DNA from: Mycobacterium asiaticum DSM 44297
GTDB taxonomy: Bacteria; Actinomycetota; Actinomycetes; Mycobacteriales; Mycobacteriaceae
DNA: 64,000 nucleotides
Reading direction: 5' to 3'
Assembly (NCBI RefSeq): GCF_000613245.1
Contig: NZ_HG964937.1
Coordinates: forward strand, 502,443 to 566,442
Position numbers and translations under genes: made by a program. Under the pieces are notes generated by a model. That model did not search any database and was not told the DNA's origin. It was given only the letters and a program-made list of their open reading frames with translations. Of the stretch, positions 29,867 through 38,510 are shown one piece after another; position 1 is the first letter of the stretch; each line of letters opens with the position of its first letter.

Positions 29867-30478
29867 ATGGCCGAGAAGTCTGAAGCTGGTTTTTGGTTCG
29901 ATCCGCTGTGTCCGTGGTGCTGGATCACCTCGCGCTGGATTCTCGAGGTGGAGAAGGTCCGCGACATCGAGGTGAACTGGCACGTCATGAGCCTGGCGGT
30001 GCTCAACGAGAACCGCGAAGGGCTGCCCGAGCAGTACAAGGAAATGATGACCAAGGCCTGGGGGCCGGTGCGGGTGGCCATTGCCGCCGAGCAGGCCCAC
30101 GGCAAAAAGGTGCTGGAGCCGCTCTACACCGCCATGGGCACCCGGATCCACAACGAGGGCAACAAGGATCTCGAAGAGGTCATCAAGCTGTCGCTGGCCG
30201 ACGCCGGCCTGCCGGCCGAACTGGCCGAGGCCGCAACCAGCACCGACTATGACGAGGCCCTGCGCAAGAGCCACCACGCGGGCATGGACGCGGTGGGGCC
30301 CGACGTCGGCACACCCACGATCCACGTCAACGGGGTCGCGTTCTTCGGTCCGGTGATCTCGAAGATCCCGCGCGGCGAAGAGGCCGGCAAGCTCTGGGAC
30401 GCCTCGGTGACCTTCGCGTCCTATCCACACTTCTTCGAGCTCAAGCGGACGCGCACCGAGCCGCCGCAGTTCGACTGA
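29867..30478 (+). CDS. DsbA-like mycothiol-dependent oxidoreductase/nitroreductase (Rv2466c type)
   Basis: The 203-aa thioredoxin-fold protein has the active-site motif CPWC (Cys15, Cys18) right after the first strand, as in DsbA/FrnE-like proteins. A helical insertion and a cis-Pro segment [10 protein letters not shown] follow. It closely resembles Rv2466c, a mycothiol-dependent reductase in the SigH oxidative-stress regulon that activates nitro prodrugs. ATG 29867 follows GAGAGG at a good distance; an in-frame ATG at 29843 has none. It is divergent from pepN across about 120 bp and is followed 50 bp later by rpiB. Confidence 0.88.
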   Translation: MAEKSEAGFWFDPLCPWCWITSRWILEVEKVRDIEVNWHVMSLAVLNENREGLPEQYKEMMTKAWGPVRVAIAAEQAHGKKVLEPLYTAMGTRIHNEGNKDLEEVIKLSLADAGLPAELAEAATSTDYDEALRKSHHAGMDAVGPDVGTPTIHVNGVAFFGPVISKIPRGEEAGKLWDASVTFASYPHFFELKRTRTEPPQFD

Positions 30479-30528
30479 GCGGAGCGGGCAGGGTGGCCGT
30501 GGCGGAGCCGCCCGCCGGCTGATGCACA

Positions 30529-31017
30529 ATGACCGGCATGCGCGTCTACCTGGGTGCCGACCACGCCGGCTATGAGCTCAAGCAACACATCATCGAGCAC
30601 CTGAAGAAGACCGGCCACGAGCCGATCGACTGCGGCGCCTTCAGCTACGACGCCGAGGACGACTACCCGGCCTTCTGCATCGCCGCGGCGACCCGCACGG
30701 TCGCCGACCCGGACAGCCTGGGCATCGTGCTGGGCGGGTCTGGCAATGGTGAGCAGATCGCCGCCAACAAGGTGCCCGGCGCCCGGTGTGCGCTGGCATG
30801 GAGCGTGGAAACGGCATCATTGGCGCGCCAGCACAACAACGCGCAGTTGATCGGCATCGGCGGGCGGATGCACACCGTGGATGAGGCACTGGCCATCGTC
30901 GATGCGTTCGTGTCCACGCCGTGGTCGAAAGCCGAACGGCACCAACGCCGCATCGACATTCTCGCCCTATATGAACGGACCCATGAAGCGCCGCCGGTGC
31001 CCGGCGTTCCTTCCTGA
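30529..31017 (+). CDS. rpiB: Ribose-5-phosphate isomerase B
   Basis: The 162-aa protein has exactly the length I recall for Rv2465c. It interconverts ribose-5-phosphate and ribulose-5-phosphate in the pentose phosphate pathway. The sequence shows YLGADHAGYELK (phosphate and substrate binding), the anion-hole loop GGSGNGEQIAANK, whose Glu serves as base in actinobacterial enzymes that lack the cysteine, and the C-terminal PWSKAERHQRRID. There are two ATGs in the first four codons (30529 and 30538); the first is kept. nei follows after 15 bp and is probably co-transcribed. Confidence 0.93.
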   Translation: MTGMRVYLGADHAGYELKQHIIEHLKKTGHEPIDCGAFSYDAEDDYPAFCIAAATRTVADPDSLGIVLGGSGNGEQIAANKVPGARCALAWSVETASLARQHNNAQLIGIGGRMHTVDEALAIVDAFVSTPWSKAERHQRRIDILALYERTHEAPPVPGVPS

Positions 31018-31032
31018 GGAGACTGACAGCCA

Positions 31033-31836
31033 GTGCCCGAAGGCCATACGCTGCACCGGCTGGCCCGGCTGCATCAGCGCCGCTTCGCCGGTCACCCGGT
31101 GGCGGTGTCCAGCCCGCAGGGACGCTTCGCCGACGCGGCCGTGGTGAACGGTCGGGTGCTGCGGCGCGCCAGTGCGTGGGGCAAGCACCTGTTCCACCAT
31201 TACGAGGGCGGTCCGATCGTGCATGTGCACCTCGGGCTCTACGGCGCCTTCTCCGAGTGGGAACGGGAAGACGGGCAAACAGTGCCTGAGCCGGTCGGTC
31301 AGGTCCGGATGCGGATGGTCGGCACCGAATACGGCACGGATCTGCGTGGACCCACGGTGTGCGAGGTCCTGGACGCGGCCCAGGTCGACGACGTCGTGGC
31401 CCGGCTGGGACCAGACCCGTTGCGCGCCGATGCCGACCCGGTGTGGCCGTGGGCGCGAATCAGTAAGTCGCGCAGACCCATTGGTTCCATGTTGATGGAT
31501 CAGACGGTAATCGCCGGGGTGGGCAACGTCTACCGCAATGAGCTGTTGTTCCGCCACGGCATTGACCCGTACCGGCCCGCGCAGAAGGTCTCCGAGGAGG
31601 AATTCGCCGCGGCATGGGCAGATCTCGTGGCGTTGATGAAGGTCGGGTTGCGGCGCGGCAAGATCATCGTCGTCCGCCCCGAGCACGACCATGGCGCACC
31701 TTCGTACGCACCGGGCCGACCCCGCACGTACGTGTACCGGCGGGCCGGTGAACCGTGTCGGGTGTGCGGGGAGGTGGTCCGCACAGCGGTGCTGGAAGGC
31801 CGCAACGTGTTCTGGTGTCCGACCTGCCAAATTTGA
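31033..31836 (+). CDS. nei: Endonuclease VIII-like DNA glycosylase (Fpg/Nei family)
   Basis: The 267-aa bifunctional glycosylase/AP lyase removes oxidised bases. The start is fixed by its chemistry: GTG-CCC-GAA gives Met-Pro-Glu, where Pro2 is the catalytic nucleophile and Glu3 is essential. Further marks are a helix-two-turn-helix region (QTVIAGVGNVYRNELLF) and a C-terminal zinc finger with CRVC and CPTC (last 25 residues). The family tree splits Fpg and Nei; the N-terminus PEGHTLHRLARLHQ is that of Nei1 (Rv2464c). It sits 15 bp after rpiB. Confidence 0.92.
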   Translation: MPEGHTLHRLARLHQRRFAGHPVAVSSPQGRFADAAVVNGRVLRRASAWGKHLFHHYEGGPIVHVHLGLYGAFSEWEREDGQTVPEPVGQVRMRMVGTEYGTDLRGPTVCEVLDAAQVDDVVARLGPDPLRADADPVWPWARISKSRRPIGSMLMDQTVIAGVGNVYRNELLFRHGIDPYRPAQKVSEEEFAAAWADLVALMKVGLRRGKIIVVRPEHDHGAPSYAPGRPRTYVYRRAGEPCRVCGEVVRTAVLEGRNVFWCPTCQI

Positions 31837-31899
31837 CGGATGGCCCGAAAGATCAGTATTCACTGAAGATTTCGATCACGGCTGGCGTCAAGGCAGTTA

Positions 31900-31911
31900 C
31901 CAGTAAACTGG
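31900..31911. promoter_or_regulatory. 12-bp palindrome upstream of the small secreted protein gene
   Basis: CCAGTAAACTGG (CCAGT-AA-ACTGG) is a perfect palindrome about 60 bp before the GTG at 31971. The surrounding 31840-31970 region is AT-richer than its neighbours and is the only non-coding space before that gene. It could be an operator; no protein is assigned. Confidence 0.3.
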
Positions 31912-31970
31912 CAGAAGAAACGCTGGCGTCTACAGTTTCGCGGTTAGGTGTGCGGGTACAAGATGTCCTT

Positions 31971-32222
31971 GTGAACAACATTTCCCGTTTAGCTGCAACC
32001 CTTTTCGCCATGGCCGCTGCGCTGGGGCTCGCCGGTGTGGGAGCGGCGGCCACCGCCGCGGCCCAACCCGCACCTGCGCCCGAGTATCACTGGTGCCCCG
32101 GACAATTCTGGGACCCCGGTTGGGGCCAGAACTGGGACGGCGGTAACTGCCACGACGATCATCACCGCGACAGAGATGGCAATGACCACAGTCGCGACTG
32201 GAACAACGGCTGGCGCCGGTAG
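31971..32222 (+). CDS. Small secreted aromatic/Asp-His-rich protein
   Basis: The 83-aa precursor has a clear signal peptide (LAATLFAMAAALGLAGVGAAATAAAQ) ending at an AxA-type site near residue 31. The mature part is about 52 residues. It begins APAPEYHWCPGQFWDPGWG and continues with a Cys in GGNCHDDHHRD, giving two cysteines that may form a disulfide, then an Asp/His/Asn-rich tail. Similar small YHWCPGQ proteins are common in mycobacteria, function unknown; the Asp/His cluster could bind metal. The start is GTG 31971; the frame is open upstream into nei but that part is non-signal sequence. It ends 4 bp from the convergent lipP gene. Confidence 0.7.
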   Translation: MNNISRLAATLFAMAAALGLAGVGAAATAAAQPAPAPEYHWCPGQFWDPGWGQNWDGGNCHDDHHRDRDGNDHSRDWNNGWRR

Positions 32223-32226
32223 CGAT

Positions 32227-33426
32227 TCAGTCGCCGGCGGGGAGGACGCCGAGCGCGCGGTAGACCTCGTTACTCAGGGCGACACTGCGCGGGTCGGCGT
32301 TCGCCTTGCTGGCGTCGAAGCGGTTTGACACATATCCGTAGCCGATTCGGTGTTCGAGGTCGACAAACGCGAATGAGCCGCCGAGACCACCGTGGCCGAA
32401 GACCAATGGGTTGGGGCCGTTGATGCAGCGCTGGTTGAGCATGTAGCCCAGGCCCCACCCGTGGTCGGCGACCCGCGGCCCCAACACCAGATCCGGCTCG
32501 AACCCGCCCTGGCAGATCCGAACCAAATCCATATGCTCACGGCTCAGCAGCTTCTCCTGGGCCAGCGCGTTGTAGAAGGTAGCCATGCCGAGCGCAGACA
32601 CCTGTGCGTTGGTGCCAGGGAATTCCAGCTGGCGCCATAGCTGCAGGTTTTCGGTGTCCAGGTCGTCGTCGGCGAGGAAGCCCATCGAGATCGACATGCC
32701 GGCCTTCGGGTGGTCGGCCAAGCTGGTCGGATCGCTGGGGGCCTGCAGTTCGGCCAGCAGTTGCCGGCCGGTCGGCTTGTTCACCCGCTCGGCGCACCGG
32801 GCCTGCTCGGCCGGCGTCAGGCCGATGTGGATCTCGGCGCCGATCGGTTGGGCGATCTCGGTGCGCAGGTACTGCCCGATGGTCCGCCCGGTCACGCGAC
32901 GGAACACCTCGCCGAGGATGAATCCGAAGGTGGTCATGTGATAGCCCTGCGCGGTGCCGGGCTTCCACCACGGCTCGGCGATCTCCAGCTGCCGGCAGAC
33001 GTAATCCCAGTCGCACAGCTGCTCGGTGGTCACCCGGGTGCGCGGTCCGATGACGCCGGATCGGTGGCTCATCACCATGGCCAGCGTGATGTCGTCCTTG
33101 CCGGCCTGGCCGAACTCGGGCCAGTAGCGGGTCACCGGAGCATGCAGGTCCAGCTCACCGCGATCCGCGAGCTGATGGATGCAGGTGGATGTCAGACCCT
33201 TGGTGCCGGACAGCACCGTCGTCAGCGTGTCCTCCTGCCACGGCCGGCTGCCCGCGCCGTCGGCCCAGCCACCCCATAAATTGACCACTAGATGACCGTC
33301 GACCCATACGGCGACGGCGGCGCCGACCTCGCCGCGCAGCGTGAAATTGCGCTCGAACGCGTCGCGAACTCCGACGAAGTTCGAGGCGCATGAGCCTTGA
33401 ATACTGACGCTTCCCAGGTCGCTCAT
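32227..33426 (-). CDS. lipP: Beta-lactamase-fold esterase LipP (family VIII carboxylesterase)
   Basis: The 399-aa protein is a serine esterase with the fold of class C beta-lactamases and penicillin-binding proteins. The SxxK motif is SGTK (in VLSGTKGLT), the tyrosine motif is YHM, and the late motif is FGHGGLGG. No signal peptide is seen. Members hydrolyse short-chain esters; natural substrates in mycobacteria are unclear. ATG 33426 is preceded by AAAGG at a proper distance. The product corresponds to Rv2463. It lies between the small secreted protein (convergent) and tRNA-Gly (same strand, upstream). Confidence 0.88.
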   Translation of the reverse strand: MSDLGSVSIQGSCASNFVGVRDAFERNFTLRGEVGAAVAVWVDGHLVVNLWGGWADGAGSRPWQEDTLTTVLSGTKGLTSTCIHQLADRGELDLHAPVTRYWPEFGQAGKDDITLAMVMSHRSGVIGPRTRVTTEQLCDWDYVCRQLEIAEPWWKPGTAQGYHMTTFGFILGEVFRRVTGRTIGQYLRTEIAQPIGAEIHIGLTPAEQARCAERVNKPTGRQLLAELQAPSDPTSLADHPKAGMSISMGFLADDDLDTENLQLWRQLEFPGTNAQVSALGMATFYNALAQEKLLSREHMDLVRICQGGFEPDLVLGPRVADHGWGLGYMLNQRCINGPNPLVFGHGGLGGSFAFVDLEHRIGYGYVSNRFDASKANADPRSVALSNEVYRALGVLPAGD

Positions 33427-33459
33427 CGCGCCTTTCTATCGTGCAAAATCTTAGCTCAG

Positions 33460-33530
33460 AGCGGGCGACGGGAATCGAACCCGCGTAGCTAGTTTGGAAG
33501 ACTAGGGCTCTACCATTGAGCTACGCCCGC
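33460..33530 (-). tRNA. tRNA-Gly (anticodon UCC)
   Basis: The minus strand forms a perfect cloverleaf. The acceptor is GCGGGCG/CGCCCGC, the D stem GCTC/GAGC, the anticodon stem CTAGT/ACTAG with loop CTTCCAA (anticodon TCC), the T arm GCGGG-TTCGATT-CCCGT and the discriminator T, as expected for tRNA-Gly. CCA is not encoded. Confidence 0.95.
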
Positions 33531-33663
33531 AAGTGTTAGTCGAGCGAGACTGTACGTGGTGGCGTAGATCAAATCTAATCGACGCAGTCGCGTGACCGCA
33601 GCGTGAGGTCCGAGGTCGCCTCCGGGCCGGGTCCCGGCTGGCCGTAGGATCGCGAGGTCAGCG

Positions 33664-33740
33664 CGGGGTGTAGCGCAGCTTGGTAGCGCATCCGCTTTGG
33701 GAGCGGAAGGCCGCAGGTTCAAATCCTGTCACCCCGACCA
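33664..33740 (+). tRNA. tRNA-Pro (anticodon UGG)
   Basis: The cloverleaf is complete. The acceptor is CGGGGTG/CACCCCG, the D stem GCGC/GCGC, the anticodon stem TCCGC/GCGGA with loop TTTGGGA (anticodon TGG), and the T arm GCAGG-TTCAAAT-CCTGT. Discriminator A is followed by an encoded CCA, unlike the other two tRNAs here. It ends 51 bp before tig. Confidence 0.95.
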
Positions 33741-33791
33741 GCCCGACAAGCGCACAGCCGCACGCAGGAACGACAAACCGAGGAGCACGCC

Positions 33792-35249
33792 GTGAAGAGC
33801 ACCGTTACGACTTTGAGCCCGACCCGGGTTCGCATCAATGTGGAGGTGCCGTTCACCGAGCTCGAACCCGATTTCCAGCGCGCCTACAAGGAGCTGGCCA
33901 AGCAGGTACGGCTGCCCGGTTTCCGGCCCGGCAAGGCGCCGGCGCGCCTGCTCGAGGCGCGCTTCGGCCGCGAGGCGCTGCTGGACCAGGTCATCGAGGA
34001 CGCCGTGCCGAGCCGTTACGGCCAGGCGTTGACGGAGTCCGACGTGCAACCGATCGGCCGGCCCAACATCCAGGTGACCAAAAAGGAGTACGGCGAAGAG
34101 TTGCAGTTCTTCGCCGAGGTCGACGTTCGCCCCAAGCTGGAGATTCCCAATCTGGACGCGCTGACCGTCTCAGTCGAGCCGGTGCAGGTCTCCGACGAGG
34201 AGGTCGAGGCGGAGCTGGACTCGTTGCGGGCCCGGTTCGGCACGCTGACCGGTGTCGACCGGCCGGTGCAGACCGGCGACTTCGTCTCGATTGACCTGTC
34301 CGCGACGGTGGACGGCGAGGAAGTGCCGAATGCCACCGCCGAGGGGCTGTCGCACGAGGTCGGCTCCGGCCGGCTCATCGCCGGCCTGGACGACGCGCTG
34401 GTGGGGCTGTCCGTCGACGAGTCGCGGGTGTTCACCGCCAAGCTGGCGACCGGCGAACATGCGGGCCAGGACGCCGAGGTGACCGTCACGGTCAAGTCGA
34501 TCAAGGAGCGCGAACTGCCCGAGCCGGACGATGAGTTCGCTCAGCTCGCCAGCGAGTTCGACACCATCGAGGAGCTACGCGAGAGCCTGGCCGAGCAGGT
34601 TCGCAACACCAAGCGCGCCCAGCAAGCCGACCAGATCCGCAACGCCGCCCTGGACGCGCTGCTCGAGCAGGTCGAGGTGCCGGTACCGGACGCGATCGTC
34701 AGGTCGCAGATGGACGAGACCTTGCAAGCCGCGATGAGCGGACTGAACCAGGACCCGGCCAAGTTCGCCGAGGTGCTCGAACAGCAGGGCTCGTCCCGCG
34801 AGGAGTTCGAGTCCGAAGCGCGCACCGCTGCCGAAAACAACGTCAAGCGGCAGCTGCTGCTGGACGCGATCGCCGACGAGCTCGACGTTCAGGTCGGCCA
34901 GGAAGACCTGACCGAGCGCCTGGTGATGACATCCCGGCAGTACGGCATCGAGCCGCAGCAGCTGTTCGCCTATCTGCAGGAGAACAACCAGTTGGCCGCC
35001 ATGTTCGCCGACGTGCGGCGCGGGTTGGCGGTCGCGGCCGTGATCGAGAAGGCGACCGTCACCGACAACGACGGCAACACGATCGACACCAGTGAGTTCT
35101 TCGGTAAGCGCCATGCCGGCCACGATCACGATCACGATCATGCGTCGGAGGCCGACGACGCGACCGTCGAGGCCCAAGCCGCCGAAGAAGCCAGCGAAGA
35201 AGTCACCGCAGAAGACGACGCCGAACAGGCCGACGAACCCACCTCGTGA
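33792..35249 (+). CDS. tig: Trigger factor, ribosome-associated chaperone/prolyl isomerase
   Basis: The 485-aa protein has the three trigger factor domains. The N-terminal ribosome-binding domain carries the signature GFRPGKAP. The FKBP-like isomerase domain (about residues 155-240) includes [15 protein letters not shown]. The C-terminal helical chaperone domain follows. The last 50 residues are an acidic extension with a His/Asp repeat ([10 protein letters not shown]), which could bind metal ions. The GTG start follows AGGAG. Directly upstream is tRNA-Pro, and clpP1 starts 99 bp downstream, so chaperone and Clp protease are encoded side by side. It corresponds to Rv2462c. Confidence 0.95.
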   Translation: MKSTVTTLSPTRVRINVEVPFTELEPDFQRAYKELAKQVRLPGFRPGKAPARLLEARFGREALLDQVIEDAVPSRYGQALTESDVQPIGRPNIQVTKKEYGEELQFFAEVDVRPKLEIPNLDALTVSVEPVQVSDEEVEAELDSLRARFGTLTGVDRPVQTGDFVSIDLSATVDGEEVPNATAEGLSHEVGSGRLIAGLDDALVGLSVDESRVFTAKLATGEHAGQDAEVTVTVKSIKERELPEPDDEFAQLASEFDTIEELRESLAEQVRNTKRAQQADQIRNAALDALLEQVEVPVPDAIVRSQMDETLQAAMSGLNQDPAKFAEVLEQQGSSREEFESEARTAAENNVKRQLLLDAIADELDVQVGQEDLTERLVMTSRQYGIEPQQLFAYLQENNQLAAMFADVRRGLAVAAVIEKATVTDNDGNTIDTSEFFGKRHAGHDHDHDHASEADDATVEAQAAEEASEEVTAEDDAEQADEPTS

Positions 35250-35348
35250 CGCTGTGAGCGAACGAGCCCTGCTCAGGTGGTCAAAGGGTGGGCTCGGTTC
35301 GTTAGTGTCAGGTGCAACACGCAATACGAGAAAGCAGGTAATTCAGTC

Positions 35349-35948
35349 GTGACTGACATGCGTTCGAACTCGTTGGGTCTCAACCTCACGGACTCCGTCT
35401 ATGAGCGCTTGCTGTCCGAGCGCATCATCTTCCTGGGGTCGGAGGTGAACGACGAAGTCGCCAACCGGTTGTGCGCGCAGATTCTGCTGCTTGCGGCCGA
35501 GGACGCCGACAAGGACATCTCGCTGTACATCAATTCGCCCGGCGGCTCGATCAGCGCCGGAATGGCGATCTACGACACCATGGTGCTGGCGCCGTGCGAC
35601 GTTGCCACCTACGCGATGGGGATGGCCGCCTCGATGGGGGAGTTCCTGCTGGCCGCCGGTACCAAGGGCAAGCGTTACGCGCTGCCGCACGCCCGCATTC
35701 TGATGCACCAGCCGTTGGGCGGGGTGACCGGTAGCGCGGCCGACATCGCGATTCAGGCCGAGCAGTTCGCCGTCATCAAGAAGGAAATGTTCCGGCTGAA
35801 CGCCGAGTTCACCGGCCAGCCGATCGAGCGCATCGAGGCGGATTCCGACCGCGACCGCTGGTTCACCGCGCAGGAAGCGCTCGAATACGGCTTCGTCGAC
35901 CACATCATCACCCGCGCCGCCCACATCAGTAATGGAGAAGCCCAGTGA
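35349..35948 (+). CDS. clpP1: ATP-dependent Clp protease proteolytic subunit ClpP1
   Basis: The 199-aa serine peptidase has catalytic Ser95 in [10 protein letters not shown], His120 in [10 protein letters not shown] and an acidic residue in [10 protein letters not shown]. The INSPGGSI segment forms the substrate-binding strand. In mycobacteria ClpP1 and ClpP2 form two different heptameric rings that work only as a mixed 14-mer and are essential. The start GTG 35349 (VTDMRSNS) fits the length of Rv2461c; ATG 35358 and an in-frame extension to 35277 are less likely. clpP2 begins within its stop codon. Confidence 0.95.
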   Translation: MTDMRSNSLGLNLTDSVYERLLSERIIFLGSEVNDEVANRLCAQILLLAAEDADKDISLYINSPGGSISAGMAIYDTMVLAPCDVATYAMGMAASMGEFLLAAGTKGKRYALPHARILMHQPLGGVTGSAADIAIQAEQFAVIKKEMFRLNAEFTGQPIERIEADSDRDRWFTAQEALEYGFVDHIITRAAHISNGEAQ

Positions 35949-36589
35949 ACCCTCAGGACCCCCGGATCCAACCCCAGGCGCGGTACATCCTGCCGTCGTT
36001 CATCGAGCACTCGAGCTTCGGCGTCAAGGAATCCAACCCGTACAACAAGCTGTTCGAGGAACGCATCATCTTCCTCGGCGTGCAGGTCGACGACGCGTCG
36101 GCGAACGACATCATGGCGCAGCTGCTCGTCCTCGAGTCGTTGGATCCCGACCGCGACATCACCATGTACATCAACTCGCCGGGTGGTGGCTTCACCTCGC
36201 TGATGGCCATTTACGACACCATGCAGTACGTGCGCGCCGACATTCAGACGGTGTGCTTGGGCCAGGCCGCCTCGGCCGCCGCGGTGCTGCTGGCCGCCGG
36301 TACCCCCGGTAAGCGCATGGCGCTGCCGAACGCGCGGGTCCTGATCCACCAGCCGTCGCTGTCCGGCGTCATCCAGGGTCAGTTCTCCGACCTGGAAATC
36401 CAGGCCGCCGAGATCGAGCGCATGCGCACCCTGATGGAGACGACGCTGGCCCGCCACACCGGTAAGGACGCGTCGGTGATCCGTAAAGACACCGACCGCG
36501 ACAAGATCCTGACCGCCGAAGAGGCCAAGGACTACGGGATCATCGACACGGTGCTGGAATACCGGAAGCTTTCGGCGCAGAACGCCTAA
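35945..36589 (+). CDS. clpP2: ATP-dependent Clp protease proteolytic subunit ClpP2
   Basis: The 214-aa protein has exactly the length of M. tuberculosis ClpP2. Catalytic Ser110 is in [10 protein letters not shown] and His135 in LIHQPSLSG; the Asp is in the RKDTDRD segment. Its N-terminus ([17 protein letters not shown]) is longer than that of ClpP1, as in the family. GTG 35945 overlaps the clpP1 stop (GTGA), which would keep the two ring subunits at equal amounts. A long hairpin follows 28 bp after the stop and clpX comes 380 bp later, so clpX probably has its own promoter. Confidence 0.95.
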   Translation: MNPQDPRIQPQARYILPSFIEHSSFGVKESNPYNKLFEERIIFLGVQVDDASANDIMAQLLVLESLDPDRDITMYINSPGGGFTSLMAIYDTMQYVRADIQTVCLGQAASAAAVLLAAGTPGKRMALPNARVLIHQPSLSGVIQGQFSDLEIQAAEIERMRTLMETTLARHTGKDASVIRKDTDRDKILTAEEAKDYGIIDTVLEYRKLSAQNA

Positions 36590-36616
36590 GCCCCGGCGAG
36601 CTGGGTGTCACCTTTG

Positions 36617-36682
36617 CCCGCGAGCAGACGCAAAAGCACCCGGATTTCAGGGAAATCGGGTGCTTTTGCGTCTGCTCGCGGG
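36617..36682. repeat. Long near-perfect palindrome after clpP2 (hairpin, possible terminator)
   Basis: The left arm at 36617-36648 and right arm at 36652-36682 are complementary over 31 bp with one bulged G and a 3-nt loop. The outer arm begins CCCGCGAGCAGACGCAAAAG. No T-run follows, so it is not a classic intrinsic terminator, but it could stop RNA polymerase or stabilise the clpP transcript. The outer arm resembles a GCGAGCAGACGCA-type palindrome that I remember from other mycobacterial intergenic regions; no second copy was noticed in this window. Confidence 0.75.
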
Positions 36683-36970
36683 TCAGCGTCGCGGTAGGGT
36701 TGTGGCCGGAGGGCTCGCCAAGCGGCTGACCACAGCGTCGGTGGCGTAACGACCGCGACACGCCAGGGACACGTATTGCGCGTCTCGACGAGTAGCGGGG
36801 GCCCTCGGGCTATATGTTTCATGCACACCATAAGCGCGAATAACCAGTGAATACCAAGCAAGCTATTCGGCATTAACGGTCGCGGCAGGCCGGAACTAAC
36901 GGGTAGCGTCGTGAGATACAACCGGCAAGCAAGACGTTACGGCGACACAGGAAGTAGGCCCTGAGGCATC
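36683..36970 (+). promoter_or_regulatory. clpX upstream region
   Basis: There are 288 bp between the palindrome and clpX with no credible gene. The part from about 36810 to 36870 is AT-richer than the surroundings and is a likely promoter area, but no convincing -35/-10 pair can be named. The spacing supports separate control of clpX. In M. tuberculosis I recall two other genes lying here; neither is present. Confidence 0.4.
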
Positions 36971-38251
36971 ATGGCACGCATCGGAGACGGCGGTGACCTG
37001 CTGAAGTGCTCGTTCTGCGGCAAGAGCCAGAAGCAAGTCAAAAAGCTCATTGCTGGCCCGGGTGTGTACATCTGTGACGAGTGCATCGACCTCTGCAACG
37101 AGATCATCGAAGAGGAACTGGCCGACGCCGACGACGTCAAGCTTGACGAGCTGCCCAAGCCGATCGAGATTCGTGATTTCCTCGAGGGCTACGTCATCGG
37201 GCAGGACACGGCCAAGCGCACGCTCGCGGTCGCGGTCTACAACCACTACAAGCGAATTCAGGCCGGCGAAAAGGGCCGGGACTCCCGCTACGAGCCGGTC
37301 GAGCTCACCAAGTCCAACATCTTGATGCTCGGCCCGACCGGCTGCGGCAAGACGTACTTGGCGCAGACCTTGGCCAAGATGCTCAACGTGCCGTTCGCCA
37401 TTGCCGATGCCACCGCGCTGACCGAGGCCGGCTACGTCGGCGAAGACGTCGAGAACATTCTGCTCAAGCTCATCCAGGCGGCTGACTACGACGTCAAGCG
37501 CGCCGAGACCGGCATCATCTACATCGACGAGGTGGACAAGATCGCTCGCAAGAGCGAGAACCCGTCCATCACCCGGGACGTTTCCGGCGAGGGGGTTCAG
37601 CAGGCCCTGCTGAAGATCCTGGAAGGCACCCAGGCGTCGGTCCCGCCCCAGGGCGGCCGCAAGCACCCGCATCAGGAATTCATTCAGATCGACACCACCA
37701 ACGTGCTGTTCATCGTCGCGGGTGCGTTCGCCGGTCTGGAGAAGATCATCTATGAGCGGGTCGGCAAGCGTGGTCTGGGCTTCGGTGCCGAGGTGCGCTC
37801 GAAGGCCGAGATCGACACCACCGATCACTTCGCCGAAGTAATGCCCGAGGACCTGATCAAGTTCGGCCTGATCCCAGAGTTCATCGGCCGCCTGCCAGTG
37901 GTCGCCTCGGTCACCAACCTGGACAAGGAATCGTTGGTCAAGATCCTCTCGGAGCCCAAGAACGCTCTGGTGAAGCAGTACACCCGCCTGTTCGAGATGG
38001 ACGGCGTGGAGCTCGAGTTCACCGACGAAGCGCTTGAGGCCATCGCCGACCAGGCGATCCACCGCGGCACCGGCGCCCGGGGCTTGCGCGCGATCATGGA
38101 AGAGGTCCTGCTGCCGGTGATGTACGACATCCCCAGCCGCGACGACGTTGCCAAGGTGGTCGTGACCAAGGAGACCGTGCAGGACAACGTGCTTCCGACC
38201 ATCGTGCCGCGCAAGCCGTCTCGCTCCGAGCGGCGCGACAAGAGCGCCTGA
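36971..38251 (+). CDS. clpX: ClpX, AAA+ unfoldase of the Clp protease
   Basis: The 426-aa protein has an N-terminal zinc-binding domain with Cys13, Cys16, Cys35 and Cys38. The AAA+ domain follows with Walker A GPTGCGKT (121-128), Walker [11 protein letters not shown], sensor motifs and the pore loop GYVGED. The IGF-type loop that docks ClpP is present in variant form in the [10 protein letters not shown] stretch. It recognises tagged proteins, unfolds them with ATP and feeds them to ClpP1P2. The ATG start follows a weak CTGAGG. Conservation is near complete with the mycobacterial protein (Rv2457c). A weak 6-bp hairpin (38270-38292) lies after the stop. Confidence 0.96.
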   Translation: MARIGDGGDLLKCSFCGKSQKQVKKLIAGPGVYICDECIDLCNEIIEEELADADDVKLDELPKPIEIRDFLEGYVIGQDTAKRTLAVAVYNHYKRIQAGEKGRDSRYEPVELTKSNILMLGPTGCGKTYLAQTLAKMLNVPFAIADATALTEAGYVGEDVENILLKLIQAADYDVKRAETGIIYIDEVDKIARKSENPSITRDVSGEGVQQALLKILEGTQASVPPQGGRKHPHQEFIQIDTTNVLFIVAGAFAGLEKIIYERVGKRGLGFGAEVRSKAEIDTTDHFAEVMPEDLIKFGLIPEFIGRLPVVASVTNLDKESLVKILSEPKNALVKQYTRLFEMDGVELEFTDEALEAIADQAIHRGTGARGLRAIMEEVLLPVMYDIPSRDDVAKVVVTKETVQDNVLPTIVPRKPSRSERRDKSA

Positions 38252-38510
38252 CCGCACTTATCGCTACGGCTGGCGGGCCTTTGCCACGCCAGAGTGACGA
38301 ACACCACAGTTTGCCGTTTCGTCGTCGACGACCCCGCGCTGACTTCGGCTTTTGCCTGCGTACTCACGGGTAACACCGCTTCGAGAGCGGCTATACAACC
38401 TAAGAAAAGTGTCATAATTGGTACCGCCAGTGACATGAAACGTGAGAGCGGAGAAGGCACTCCGGCGCGCGTAACCTTGGGAACCAGTGGAGTGCCTGTC
38501 CGGACACCAG

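Noticed and set aside
29756..30529. Extension of pepN by about 260 codons toward 30529
   Set aside because: It lies antisense to the DsbA-like gene, has no peptidase sequence, and the family N-terminus is at about 29743.
38252..38510. Small gene between clpX and korA
   Set aside because: Frames on both strands are short, lack ribosome-binding sites and have no coding character; the region is better read as korA promoter space.
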